From contig JACFNC010000002.1 of assembly GCA_019455065.1 (NCBI GenBank), positions 186,001-250,000 of the forward strand: a DNA stretch of 64,000 nt, written 5' to 3'. The notes under the pieces are model-generated. The model worked only from the letters and a program-made list of their open reading frames with translations. It made no database searches and had not been told where the DNA came from. Positions within the stretch are counted from its first letter, which is position 1, and each line of letters begins with the position of its first letter. Shown here piece by piece: positions 17,446 to 25,812 of the stretch. Position numbers and translations under genes: made by a program. The stretch comes from Rhodospirillales bacterium (GTDB lineage: Bacteria > Pseudomonadota > Alphaproteobacteria > Rhodospirillales > Magnetospirillaceae).

Positions 17446-18606
17446 ATGGCCGCACTCTGCCGCGACTGCGGGGCTCTTGGGGATGGTGACGGGCGGTGGT
17501 GTGGGCGTTGCGGCTCGGACCGCCAGTTCCGGCATGCCGAACTGGCGGACTTGCATATCGCCCACATCGACTGCGACGCCTTCTACGCCTCGGTGGAGAA
17601 GCGCGACGACCCGTCCCTCGCCGACAAACCCGTCATCGTCGGCCACCCCGGGGGCCGCGGCGTGGTCACCACCGCGTGCTACGTGGCTCGCCGCTACGGC
17701 CCGCGCTCGGCGATGCCGATGTTCAAGGCGCTCGAGCTTTGCCCCCACGCCGTCGTGATCCCCCCGAACATGGCCAAGTACAAAAGGGTGAGCGAGCAGA
17801 TCCACGCGTTGCTGCTGAAGGCGACGCCGCTGATCGAGCCGGTGTCGCTGGACGAGGCCTATCTCGACCTGTCGCCGGGCGCGCGTCTGGTCGACCGGCC
17901 GGCGGCGACGCTGCTGGCGCGGCTTGCCCGGGCCATCGAGGAACGCGTCGGCATCACCGTGTCGGTGGGGCTGAGCTACAACAAGTTCCTGGCCAAGATG
18001 GCCTCCGACCGCGACAAGCCGCGCGGCTTCGCCGCCATCGGCCGGACAGAGGCCCGGGCGTTGCTGGCGCCTCTGCCGGTGCGGGCGATCCACGGCATCG
18101 GCGCCGCCACGGCGCGGCGCATGGCCGAGGAGGGCATCGAGACGGTCGCGCAGTTGCAGGAATTGCCCGAGGCCGCGCTGGTGGCGCGCTACGGCAAGTT
18201 CGGCCGCGCCCTCGCGCGGCTGGTCCGGGGCGACGACCCACGAAAGGTCACGCCCGACCGCCCGGCCAAGAGCGTGTCGGTGGAGACGACGTTCGCCCGC
18301 GACGTGCGCAGCCCCGAAGCGCTGTGCGAGGCCCTGCGCCCCTTGTGCGAGCGGGTGGCGACACGCCTTGAACGCGGCGATCTGGGCGGCGGCACAGTGG
18401 TCCTGAAGCTGAAGACTGCCGACTTCCGCACCCTGACCCGCAGCCACCGCCTGGCCGCCCCCACGGCCCGGGCCGACATCCTGTACCGCGTCGGCCTGGC
18501 CCTGCTCCGGACCGAGGCCGACGGTCGGGCCTTCCGCCTTCTGGGGATCGGCGTCGCCGACCTGGTGCCGGCGGCGCTCGCCGATCCGCCGGATCTGTTC
18601 GCATAG
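17446..18606 (+). CDS. dinB: DNA polymerase IV (Y family) with N-terminal zinc-ribbon-like extension
   Basis: Error-prone lesion-bypass polymerase of 386 residues. The catalytic motifs are HIDCDAFYASVEKRDDP and PVSLDEAYLDL, with SVGLSYNKFLAKMASD after them; the little-finger domain follows. The first 30 residues contain CRDCG and CGRCG pairs, a likely zinc ribbon that E. coli DinB lacks but that occurs in alphaproteobacterial DinB. ATG at 17446 follows AAGGCGGGG; a GTG ten codons upstream is possible. The C-terminus ends in ADPPDLFA, with no clear clamp-binding QLxLF motif. No LexA box was identified. Confidence 0.93.
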   Translation: MAALCRDCGALGDGDGRWCGRCGSDRQFRHAELADLHIAHIDCDAFYASVEKRDDPSLADKPVIVGHPGGRGVVTTACYVARRYGPRSAMPMFKALELCPHAVVIPPNMAKYKRVSEQIHALLLKATPLIEPVSLDEAYLDLSPGARLVDRPAATLLARLARAIEERVGITVSVGLSYNKFLAKMASDRDKPRGFAAIGRTEARALLAPLPVRAIHGIGAATARRMAEEGIETVAQLQELPEAALVARYGKFGRALARLVRGDDPRKVTPDRPAKSVSVETTFARDVRSPEALCEALRPLCERVATRLERGDLGGGTVVLKLKTADFRTLTRSHRLAAPTARADILYRVGLALLRTEADGRAFRLLGIGVADLVPAALADPPDLFA

Positions 18607-18622
18607 CCGATTTTTCGTTCGC

Positions 18623-18663
18623 TTGACGAACGTCAATTTCTTTCGTTTTGATAATGGCTATCA
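18623..18663 (+). promoter_or_regulatory. Fur-like operator and promoter of the hemP operon
   Basis: TGATAATGGCTATCA (18649-18663) is an inverted repeat (TGATA/TATCA) resembling a Fur-type box. Upstream is TTGACGAACGTCAA (18623-18636), a palindrome that contains a -35-like TTGACG; GATAAT inside the box could be the -10, though the spacing is long (21). hemP starts 36 bases downstream. Iron-responsive repression by Fur or a relative is inferred. Confidence 0.55.
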
Positions 18664-18698
18664 TTCGCGTTCACGGTTGAGCGGTTGATGGGGGAAAT

Positions 18699-18884
18699 GT
18701 GGCGGAAGACCGGACATTCCGGGACGACCCAAAAGACGCACGGACTGAACCGATGGAAGGAGGGGTTCCCGCCATCGACAGCCGGACGCTCCTGAAAGGC
18801 GGCAAAGAACTCGTCATCCGCCACGCGGGCGAAAACTATCGCCTGCGGGTGACCCGCCAGAACAGGCTCATCCTCAACAAGTAG
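18699..18884 (+). CDS. hemP: Hemin uptake protein HemP
   Basis: A 61-residue member of the HemP/HmuP family. The diagnostic C-terminal part reads IDSRTLLKGGKELVIRHAGE, then YRLRVTRQNRLILNK. The family accompanies haem or siderophore receptors and in some bacteria activates receptor expression. GTG start at 18699 with GGGGGA upstream; an internal ATG at 18753 is an alternative. It follows a Fur-like box and precedes a TonB-dependent receptor gene. Confidence 0.88.
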   Translation: MAEDRTFRDDPKDARTEPMEGGVPAIDSRTLLKGGKELVIRHAGENYRLRVTRQNRLILNK

Positions 18885-18897
18885 ACCCAGCAACGAA

Positions 18898-18914
18898 GGG
18901 GTCGTGACGACCCC
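18898..18914 (+). other. Hairpin between hemP and the receptor gene
   Basis: GGGGTCGTGACGACCCC is a 7-base-stem hairpin just after the hemP stop. It has no T tract, so it is more likely a processing or attenuation structure than a terminator. A second small hairpin (GCAACCG / CGGTTGC) follows near 18962-18980. Confidence 0.35.
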
Positions 18915-19006
18915 GCAACGGCAGCCACCGACGGCCTCCACGCCTTTAGGCAGCAAGCCCGGCAACCGCAAGCGCGGTTGCATCGCCATGCGAGATGGAG
19001 GTTTCG

Positions 19007-21031
19007 ATGATCACCCGACCCCTATTGGGACGCGGCAGTTTCAAGTTCGGCGCGGCTCTCGCCGGTCTGGCGTCGGCGGCTGTGGCGTCGCCAACCAGCG
19101 CACAAAGCAACACGGCAGGACCGACGCTTCCGGCGGAGCGCCTCGTTCCCGCCTTTTCCCAGCACGACAAGCCTTCGCCATACCCCGTGCTGCCAATGTT
19201 CTGGCTGGGATCGGCGCCCGGCGAAATGCCCTATCGGCAAGACCATGTGCGGCCCGAGCCGGGGGTCCTCGGCCCCGTCCTCGATTCCGCGCGGCCGTTC
19301 CGCTTTGGCGCGGGCTACTCCGGCGCCGGTGACTCCAAGGAGATGTTCGCCCAGGGCGTGCGTCGAACGGCGAACCACATGATGATGGGCACCGTGGGGG
19401 TCGAGACCGCCGGCGGCTACGACGACGGCGACGGAAACCGCATTCGGTTCGGCTATGATCGCCACACCGAGCAGTTGGTGTTCGGCTACCTGCCGGCCGG
19501 CCGGGCGCTGAAGGCCGTGATGGTGCACGACCGCATCGACGACGCGGTGCTGCCGCTCGCCGCGCCGACCGTGCAGAACGGCGTTGCCCTGATCGGGGGA
19601 TACGGCGCCGACCCAGTGAAAACGGAACGTTATGTCGCCAAGCTGTCCTATGAGGACAAGGTGACCTTCGCCGCGGCCGACCAGGTGCGCGTCGAACTGG
19701 GCTACGTCGGCCTCGACCGCGTCGCCAATAACTTCGCCCTGCGCCCCACGCCGGCGCCCAACCGCATGAAGGGAACGCCCTCCGCAGATATCCTGTCGGG
19801 CACCGCCAGCGTCGACTTCCGGGCCGCCGGCCTCGCTCACCGGCTCGGCGTCGACGCCAAGCGCACCGCCCAGGACGGCGAACGGTTGGGCGGCCCGGGG
19901 GTCAACAGCCTGACCACGGTCACCGGCCGGCAGTATCCGGGAGTGCGCCTGTTGGAGACGGGCCTGTTCGGCGAGACCGCCCACGACCTTTCCGCGGACC
20001 GCCACCTCACCGTGGGCTGGCGCTACGACTACGTCGACGCGTCCGCCGGCAAGGCCGACGAGGCGATGAGAATCGGGAACTTCAGCGGCACGCCGCGCGA
20101 CCTCTATCGGTTGTACAGCGGGAGCGGCGAGACCGACGCCCGCGAGCACAATCTGAGCGCTCGACTGAAATTCGAACAGGAGTTCCTCGACGACCGGGCA
20201 CGAGCCTTCGCCGCGGTCGGCCGCATCATGCGCACCGCGGACCCCACGGAACGGTATTTCGCCCTGCCTTCGACGGCCGGCGCCTCGCCCGTCGGCACGG
20301 CGAGCCGCCAAGTCGGCAATCCCGGCCTCGACCCCGAGGCCCATTACCGCCTCGACATCGGCGGCGGCATCGACGGCCCGGGTTGGGTCGAATGGGGCCA
20401 CAAGGGCCCGGGCGAGGGGCGATGGCTGACCAGCGACGCCTGGCGGCTGGCGGTAACGGGGCATGTCGACCGGGTGATCGACTTCATCAGCCGCGACCGC
20501 GCCCACGGCCAGGCTGGCGTTTTGCAGAGCGACAACGCCTTCATCTGGCGCAACGTCGATGCCCTGCTGGCGGGACTCGAGGTCGACGTTCAATGGAACC
20601 TGACCCGCAACTGGTCGACCCGCCTGAACCTGGCCTACCAGTGGGGCGAAAACACCAGCGACGGGCGGCCGCTCTACGGCATCAACCCGCTGGAAGCCAA
20701 CTGGATCGTCGACTACCACGACATGCTTGGAACTGAAGGTACATGGCATGTCGGCGGCAAGTTGCGCGCCGTCGCCCGCCAGGGGCGGGCCGACAACGAT
20801 CCGTCGCGGGGCAGCGGTTACGATCCCGCCGAGACCGCCGGCTATGCGGTGCTCGACCTGTTCGCCGCCGCCCAGTTGCGCGACCGGATCGGGGTGCGGG
20901 TCGGCATCGACAACCTTCTCGACAAGCGCTACTCCGACCACAACCCCCACACCAGCACCGACGAGCCGAACCCGTCGCCTGTCTCGGCGCCCGGACGCAC
21001 GTTCTACCTCCGCACCGTCGCAAACTTTTGA
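19007..21031 (+). CDS. TonB-dependent receptor-type outer-membrane barrel, plug domain not recognisable
   Basis: A 674-residue outer-membrane protein. A Sec signal ends near SPTSAQ (residue 33). The C-terminal barrel is typical of TonB-dependent receptors: IGVRVGIDNLLDKRYSDHN and the final strand GRTFYLRTVANF with terminal Phe. Normally a plug of about 130 residues with a conserved RG...VDG pattern precedes the barrel. Here only about 80 residues separate the signal from barrel-like strands (RPFRFGAGYSG), and no plug motif is seen. The stretch YVGLDRVANNFALRP resembles copper receptors of the OprC/NosA type (from memory). ATG at 19007 has GGAGGT upstream. It is in an operon with hemP, an ABC importer and nnrS. 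Confidence 0.82.
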   Translation: MITRPLLGRGSFKFGAALAGLASAAVASPTSAQSNTAGPTLPAERLVPAFSQHDKPSPYPVLPMFWLGSAPGEMPYRQDHVRPEPGVLGPVLDSARPFRFGAGYSGAGDSKEMFAQGVRRTANHMMMGTVGVETAGGYDDGDGNRIRFGYDRHTEQLVFGYLPAGRALKAVMVHDRIDDAVLPLAAPTVQNGVALIGGYGADPVKTERYVAKLSYEDKVTFAAADQVRVELGYVGLDRVANNFALRPTPAPNRMKGTPSADILSGTASVDFRAAGLAHRLGVDAKRTAQDGERLGGPGVNSLTTVTGRQYPGVRLLETGLFGETAHDLSADRHLTVGWRYDYVDASAGKADEAMRIGNFSGTPRDLYRLYSGSGETDAREHNLSARLKFEQEFLDDRARAFAAVGRIMRTADPTERYFALPSTAGASPVGTASRQVGNPGLDPEAHYRLDIGGGIDGPGWVEWGHKGPGEGRWLTSDAWRLAVTGHVDRVIDFISRDRAHGQAGVLQSDNAFIWRNVDALLAGLEVDVQWNLTRNWSTRLNLAYQWGENTSDGRPLYGINPLEANWIVDYHDMLGTEGTWHVGGKLRAVARQGRADNDPSRGSGYDPAETAGYAVLDLFAAAQLRDRIGVRVGIDNLLDKRYSDHNPHTSTDEPNPSPVSAPGRTFYLRTVANF

Positions 21032-21045
21032 GCGAGGATCCGAAA

Positions 21046-22035
21046 ATGCCAGCAATTTCCCGCCGCCAGCTTCTGCTCGGCACCGCCGCCCTGGGTGCCG
21101 GCCTGCTGACCCACCGCGCGGGCCGGGCGGCCGCGCTTCGGGAACTCACCATCTACGGGCCCCCGGCGACGCCCTCGGTCACCCTCGCCCATCTCGTAGA
21201 GAGCGGCGCCCTGTCCTCCCAGGCCGCGTCGGTGGCGTTCAAGGTATGGCGTAACCCCGACGAACTGAGGGCCGGGGTCGCCTCCGGCAGCATGGCGGTC
21301 ACGGCGACGCCCACCTACGCCGGCGCCAACATGGCCAATCGAGGCCTTCCCGTGCGCCTGCACAGCGTGCTGACCTGGGGGCTGCTTTACGTCGTCAGCA
21401 CCGAGGCCGGCATCAAGACGATCGGCGATCTGGCCGGCAAGACGGTCGCGGTGGCCTTCAAGAACGACATGCCCGACCTCGTGTTCCGCCACCTCGCCGC
21501 GAAGAACGGCCTGGTGCCGGGCAAGGACGTGACGCTGCAATACGTCGCCTCGCCCATCGAGGCCATCCAGCTCCTGCTGGCCGGTCGCGTGAGCGTGGCG
21601 CTCGCGTCCGAGCCGGCGGCGACGGCCGCCGTCATGCGCGGCCTGCAGGCCGGCATCGAGGTGCGCCGCGCCATCGACCTCCAGGCGGAATGGGGCCGGG
21701 TGACGGGCGGCCCGCCGCGCCTGCCGCAGGCCGGCCTGCTGGTGACCGCCGAACTGGCCGAGCGCCAGCCCGAACTCGTCGGGGCGATCACGGCCGGCCT
21801 GCAACGCTCGCTGACCTGGATCGGCAACAATCCCGCGAGCGCGGGCCGCATGGCCGCCGGCTATCTCGACCTCAAGGCGCCGATCATCGAGCGCTCGCTC
21901 CAGTGGTCGAACCTCGCCGCCGTCCCGGCGGCCGCGGCGAGACCGGAACTCGAGGCCATGTTCAACGTCCTCGCCGAGGGCAATCCCGCGGTGATCGGAG
22001 GGCGGCTGCCCGAGCCGTCGTTCTACCTGGGGTAA
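21046..22035 (+). CDS. ABC transporter substrate-binding protein (NMT1/THI5/SsuA-like)
   Basis: Periplasmic binding protein of 329 residues. The start MPAISRRQLLLGTAALGAGL is a twin-arginine signal, so it is probably exported folded by Tat. The mature protein shows features of the NMT1/SsuA family (PATPSVTLAHLVESG, then DLAGKTVAVAFKNDMPDLVF). It starts 14 bases after the receptor gene, with GAGGA upstream. The family binds sulfonates, nitrate, pyrimidine precursors or unknown ligands; the receptor and NnrS context suggests a metal complex or tetrapyrrole, which is inference. Confidence 0.85.
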   Translation: MPAISRRQLLLGTAALGAGLLTHRAGRAAALRELTIYGPPATPSVTLAHLVESGALSSQAASVAFKVWRNPDELRAGVASGSMAVTATPTYAGANMANRGLPVRLHSVLTWGLLYVVSTEAGIKTIGDLAGKTVAVAFKNDMPDLVFRHLAAKNGLVPGKDVTLQYVASPIEAIQLLLAGRVSVALASEPAATAAVMRGLQAGIEVRRAIDLQAEWGRVTGGPPRLPQAGLLVTAELAERQPELVGAITAGLQRSLTWIGNNPASAGRMAAGYLDLKAPIIERSLQWSNLAAVPAAAARPELEAMFNVLAEGNPAVIGGRLPEPSFYLG

Positions 22036-22040
22036 CCAGG

Positions 22041-22856
22041 GTGCTCCTCCGCCCGCGAACGCTGACGGCGGCCCCCCTCGCCTATCTGTGGGAAGGCTGG
22101 GGCGCGGCCGTCGGTCTGTTCCTCCTGCTCGCCGCCTGGCAGGCGTGCCACGAGGCGTACGGGTCGTTCGTCCTGCCCTCGCCTCTCGAATCGTTTGCCG
22201 GCCTGTGGCGGATGATCGAGGACGGCCGCGCGCCGCCGGCGGCGTCGTTGACCGCGGCGCGCGCCGTGCTCGGTTTTCTGGCGGCGGGCTTGCTGGGCAG
22301 CGTGCTCGGCATCGCCGCCGGCCTGTCGATGGCCGCGGCGCGCGCGGTGCGGCCGGTGGTCACGGTGCTGCTGGGCATCCCGCCCATCGCCTGGATCGTG
22401 CTCGCGCTGCTGTGGTTCGGCACCGGCGGCCTGGCGCCGGTGTTCACCGTGGTCGTGGCGGCTTTTCCCATCGCCTTCGCCGGCGCCGTCGAGGGGACGC
22501 GCACGCTCGATCGCGGCCTCGAAGGAATGGCCCGCTCGTTCGGGGCCTCGGGCTGGATGATGCTGTGGGACGTCCACGTCCCGCACATCCTGTCCTATCT
22601 CTTCCCCGCGTGGGTCAGCGCCCTCGGAACCGCCTGGAAGGTCACGGTGATGGCCGAGTTGCTGGGCGCCGACGACGGTATCGGCGCCGGCCTGGCGGTG
22701 GCGCGCACCAATCTCGACACGGCCGAGGCCATGGGCTGGATCGTCGCCGTGGTGGTGATGCTGCTGGCCGTCGAGTACCTGTTGCTGCACCCCATCAAGC
22801 GCCGGGTCGAGCGCTGGCGCGAGCAGCCGGCCGGCGCCCCCATGCGAGGCCCCTGA
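22041..22856 (+). CDS. ABC transporter permease (SsuC/TauC-like)
   Basis: A 271-residue inner-membrane permease with about six hydrophobic segments. The EAA loop region (EGMARSFGASGWMMLWDVHVP) is typical of BPD_transp_1 permeases. GTG start five bases after the binding-protein stop. Its stop overlaps the ATPase start (TGATG). Partner of the adjacent ATPase and binding protein. Confidence 0.9.
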   Translation: MLLRPRTLTAAPLAYLWEGWGAAVGLFLLLAAWQACHEAYGSFVLPSPLESFAGLWRMIEDGRAPPAASLTAARAVLGFLAAGLLGSVLGIAAGLSMAAARAVRPVVTVLLGIPPIAWIVLALLWFGTGGLAPVFTVVVAAFPIAFAGAVEGTRTLDRGLEGMARSFGASGWMMLWDVHVPHILSYLFPAWVSALGTAWKVTVMAELLGADDGIGAGLAVARTNLDTAEAMGWIVAVVVMLLAVEYLLLHPIKRRVERWREQPAGAPMRGP

Positions 22857-23593
22857 TGCTGGCCTGGCAAGGGGTAACGCACGGCTACGGGCCGGAAACG
22901 GTCATCGAGGATTTCGACCTTGGGCTCGATCCGGGCCGGGTGCTCGGCCTCGTCGGCCCGTCGGGCTGCGGCAAGACCACGCTGCTGCTGATGGCCGGCG
23001 GACTGCTGGAGCCGTTGGCCGGTTGCGTGCGCAACGGATTCCGCCGCCCGGCCTTCGTCTTCCAGGAGGCGCGTCTGCTCCCCTGGCGGCGCGCCGTCGA
23101 CAACGTCGCCTTCGGGCTCAAGGCGGCGGGCATGGGAAGGGCCGAGCGGCGGCGCGTGGCGGGGCGGCTCGCGCTGCGCATGGGCCTGACCGACGAGGAT
23201 CTCGAGAAGTTCCCCCACGAGCTGTCCGGCGGCATGCGCCAGCGCGTTGCGCTGGCCCGTGCCCTGACGGTGTCGCCCGACCTGCTGCTCCTCGACGAGC
23301 CGTTCAGCGCGCTGGACGTCGGCCTGCGGCGGCAGCTTCAGGATCTCGTCGTCGGCGAGATCGCCGGCGGTGGTCTCAGCGCCGTCTTCATCACCCACGA
23401 CCTGACCGAAGCGGTGCGGGTCAGCCACGAGATCGCCGTGCTGTCGGGACGGCCGGGACGGCTGCTGCGCCGTTTCGTCATCGACCGGCCGCATGCGGCG
23501 CGCGACGACGCCTTCGTGTACGAAACGGTGGGCGGCCTGCTGCGCGACGCGGCCGTCGCCGCAGCGTTTCGCACGGCGGAGGATATCCGATGA
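22856..23593 (+). CDS. ABC transporter ATP-binding protein (SsuB/TauB-like)
   Basis: A 245-residue ATPase. Walker A GPSGCGKTT, Q-loop FVFQEARLLPWR, signature LSGGMRQRVALARAL, Walker B LLLLDEPFSALD and H-loop FITHDLTEA are all present. The LLPWR after the Q-loop is usual for nitrate/sulfonate/taurine importers. It overlaps the permease gene and the nnrS start. Confidence 0.93.
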   Translation: MLAWQGVTHGYGPETVIEDFDLGLDPGRVLGLVGPSGCGKTTLLLMAGGLLEPLAGCVRNGFRRPAFVFQEARLLPWRRAVDNVAFGLKAAGMGRAERRRVAGRLALRMGLTDEDLEKFPHELSGGMRQRVALARALTVSPDLLLLDEPFSALDVGLRRQLQDLVVGEIAGGGLSAVFITHDLTEAVRVSHEIAVLSGRPGRLLRRFVIDRPHAARDDAFVYETVGGLLRDAAVAAAFRTAEDIR

Positions 23594-24798
23594 GGGCGGC
23601 GATCGGAACGGGTCGCCCTCGCTTCTCGGGCGTGGTCTGGGCCTACGGCTTCCGCCCGTTCTTCATGGCGGCCGCCGGCTACGGCATCCTCACCACCGTG
23701 CTCACCGGCCTCTTCCTTATGGGCGGCCTCGATCCCACGCTGGGCATGGCGCCCGCCCTCTGGCACGGCCACGAGATGCTGGTCGGCGTGGTGGGAGCCG
23801 CCCTGGCCGGGTTCCTGCTGACCTCGGTGCCGTCGTGGACGGCGACGCCGCCGGTGACGGGGCCGCCGCTGGCGCTGCTGCTCGCCGCCTGGGCGGCCGG
23901 ACGCGCCGCCATGTGGGCGGCGGCGTGGCTGCCGGCCTGGCTCCTGGCGGCGGTCGACCTCCTGTTTCCGCTGGCACTGCTTTGGCTGGTGCTGCCCCCG
24001 GTGCTCGCCGACCCGACCCGCCGCCAGCGCGCCTTTGCCGTGATCCTGCTCGTTCAGACGGCCGCCGTCGCGAGCTTCCATGTGGGGCTCATGAACCCCG
24101 CCGGCGACCTGCCGGAGCGGTCGCTGACGGCCCTGGTCAACCTGTTCCTGCTGCTCATCGTGGTGACCGTCAGCCGCATCACCGCCGTGGTCGTCAATCT
24201 CGCCCTGACCGAAGTCGGCTCGACCCGCCGCTTCCGCCCGCACCCGGCGCGCCAGAATCTGGCGGCGGCGGCGATGGCCATCTATGCGGCGGCCGAGTTC
24301 GCCTTCCCCGCCCATCCGGTGACCGGATGGATCGCGCTGGCCGCCGCCGCCGCCCAGTGCGACCGCCTGTCCGACTGGCATGTCGGGCGGGCCGTGCTCA
24401 AGCCCTATGTGGCCATCCTCTACGCGGCCTATGCCTGGATGGCGCTGGGGCTGTTCGGGGTGGGGCTGCACCACCTGGGCGCGCCACTGCCCGAATCGGC
24501 GGCACGCCACGCGCTCACGGTCGGCGCCATGGGCTCGGCGGTGCTGGCCGTGTTCGTGATCGCCGGCCTGCGCCATACCGGCCGGGACCTCGTCGTGCCA
24601 CCCGCCGCCAAGGCGGCCTTCGCGCTGGTCAGCGCCGCCGCGGCGCTGCGGGCCGGCGTGCCGGTGTTCGCCCTCGACGCGCACCCCGGATGGGCGCTGG
24701 GCGGGGGCTCGCTGCTCTGGGCGGCGGCGCTGGCGGCCTATCTCTGGCATTTCGCGCCGCTCCTGACCGCGCCGCGGGCCGACGGCAAGCCCGGCTGA
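23590..24798 (+). CDS. nnrS: NnrS family haem/copper membrane protein
   Basis: A 402-residue integral membrane protein with about 12 hydrophobic segments. NnrS hallmarks are YGFRPFFMAAAGYG near the N-terminus, then ALWHGHEMLVGVVGAALAGF and TSVPSWTATPP, plus later conserved His (SDWHVGR, GLHHLG, GLRHTGRD). NnrS was described with denitrification genes and helps resist nitrosative stress. ATGA overlap with the ATPase gene makes it part of the import operon. No nitrite or NO reductase genes are in the window. Confidence 0.92.
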   Translation: MRAAIGTGRPRFSGVVWAYGFRPFFMAAAGYGILTTVLTGLFLMGGLDPTLGMAPALWHGHEMLVGVVGAALAGFLLTSVPSWTATPPVTGPPLALLLAAWAAGRAAMWAAAWLPAWLLAAVDLLFPLALLWLVLPPVLADPTRRQRAFAVILLVQTAAVASFHVGLMNPAGDLPERSLTALVNLFLLLIVVTVSRITAVVVNLALTEVGSTRRFRPHPARQNLAAAAMAIYAAAEFAFPAHPVTGWIALAAAAAQCDRLSDWHVGRAVLKPYVAILYAAYAWMALGLFGVGLHHLGAPLPESAARHALTVGAMGSAVLAVFVIAGLRHTGRDLVVPPAAKAAFALVSAAAALRAGVPVFALDAHPGWALGGGSLLWAAALAAYLWHFAPLLTAPRADGKPG

Positions 24799-24808
24799 CC
24801 GCCGCCGT

Positions 24809-25462
24809 TCAGAATCGCCGGCGCAGGCCCAGCGTCAGCCAGTTCGAACCGCCTTCCTCGGCGAATACCCCATAGGCGTTGGAGCGGTGGTGCAGCCGCG
24901 CGAGCCCGCTCCACGGGCCGTCACGGGCGCCGACCTCCAGTTCGGCCACCCAATAGAGCAGCAGCCGCGCGCTCGAGCCGTCGCGCGCCACCTCCTCGGC
25001 GGGCACCTTCGCGGCGTAGGACGGTCCGATGCCGAAGGCGACGCTGGCGGGCAGCCGCCGGTTCCAGGGGAACGACCGCCAGCGCGCCACCAGCGCCGCG
25101 TTGGTCTCCCAATGGCCTTGCCCGCCGAAATGCCGCACCCCCTGCACCTCGGCCTCGAGCGCCCAGCGCCCCGTGCCGGCAAGCTCGCGCGACAGCGCCA
25201 CGCCGACCAGCCAGGCGTCTCGCACGCCGAGGTCGTCGATGGTGGCGATCTCGATCCAGTTGTTGTCGGCCATGCGGGCGCCGAACACGGCGACGGCGTT
25301 GGGCCGCCCCTCCCATGGCTGGGCGAAGGCCGGCGCCGACGCGAGAACCAACCCGGCCGCCATCGCACCCGCACCGATCACCGCCACCCGTATGCCCCGC
25401 AACGCCTGCCCTCCGGTTTTCCGGCGAGCATCCGCCGCGAGGCGGGCCGGCGCAACCGCCAC
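24809..25462 (-). CDS. PagL-like / acyloxyacyl hydrolase family outer-membrane protein
   Basis: A beta-barrel protein of about 190 mature residues after a signal peptide (MAAGLVLASAPAFA, then QPW). The C-terminal LARLHHRSNAYGVFAEEGGSN resembles the PagL lipid A 3-O-deacylase active site, where His, Ser and Glu (H-x-S-N ... E) form the triad. PagL is usually shorter and its match is partial, so deacylase activity is tentative. No ATG precedes the signal: GTG at 25462 gives 217 residues, and GTG at 25387 would also suit. It converges on nnrS with a 10-base gap. Confidence 0.68.
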   Translation of the reverse strand: MAVAPARLAADARRKTGGQALRGIRVAVIGAGAMAAGLVLASAPAFAQPWEGRPNAVAVFGARMADNNWIEIATIDDLGVRDAWLVGVALSRELAGTGRWALEAEVQGVRHFGGQGHWETNAALVARWRSFPWNRRLPASVAFGIGPSYAAKVPAEEVARDGSSARLLLYWVAELEVGARDGPWSGLARLHHRSNAYGVFAEEGGSNWLTLGLRRRF

Positions 25463-25503
25463 TCACGGATAGGCGGTCGGAGCAATGGGCGGGGTGGGGC
25501 GCG

Positions 25504-25584
25504 GGTCATTGCGAGCCGGAGGCAAAGCAATCCAGGACCGGCCGTCGGCTGGATTGCTTCGTCGCTAGGCTCCTCGCAATGACC
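25504..25584. repeat. Palindromic intergenic repeat (GGTCATTGCGAG ... CTCGCAATGACC)
   Basis: The arms GGTCATTGCGAG (25504-25515) and CTCGCAATGACC (25573-25584) enclose a second inverted pair, AGCAATCCAG and CTGGATTGCT. The whole can fold into one long hairpin. Elements of this kind are dispersed in many alphaproteobacterial genomes. Its outer ends resemble those of the repeats at 48124 and 57918. Confidence 0.75.
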
Positions 25585-25593
25585 GGAATAATC

Positions 25594-25628
25594 GAAAGGG
25601 CCCGGCCGTCTACCGACCGGGCCCTTTC
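25594..25628 (-). terminator. Hairpin terminator downstream of tRNA-Ala
   Basis: GAAAGGGCCCGG and CCGGGCCCTTTC form a perfect 12-base stem with an 11-base loop, six bases beyond the tRNA 3' end. On the minus strand it ends in TTTC followed by AT-rich sequence. Confidence 0.75.
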
Positions 25629-25633
25629 TGATT

Positions 25634-25709
<76 letters not shown>

Positions 25710-25754
25710 GAAACTCGTGCCGGGCGCCCTGGGGCGCGCCCGCTGAGGCTGGCG

Positions 25755-25783
25755 AACATATGGATTTCGCAGCCGCGATTCAA
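25755..25783 (-). promoter_or_regulatory. Promoter of tRNA-Ala
   Basis: Minus-strand TTGAAT (25783-25778), 17-base spacer, TATGTT (25760-25755), about 45 bases before the mature 5' end. Confidence 0.55.
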
Positions 25784-25812
25784 GCGAAAAAGCGGCCCCT
25801 TCGGTCGCCGCC

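Noticed and set aside
18898-18980. Hairpins after hemP as a riboswitch or terminator
   Set aside because: No T tract and no conserved riboswitch core could be recognised; kept only as a hairpin.
19022-21055. 677-codon minus-strand open frame
   Set aside because: Antisense of the TonB-dependent receptor gene, whose signal peptide and barrel end are clear.
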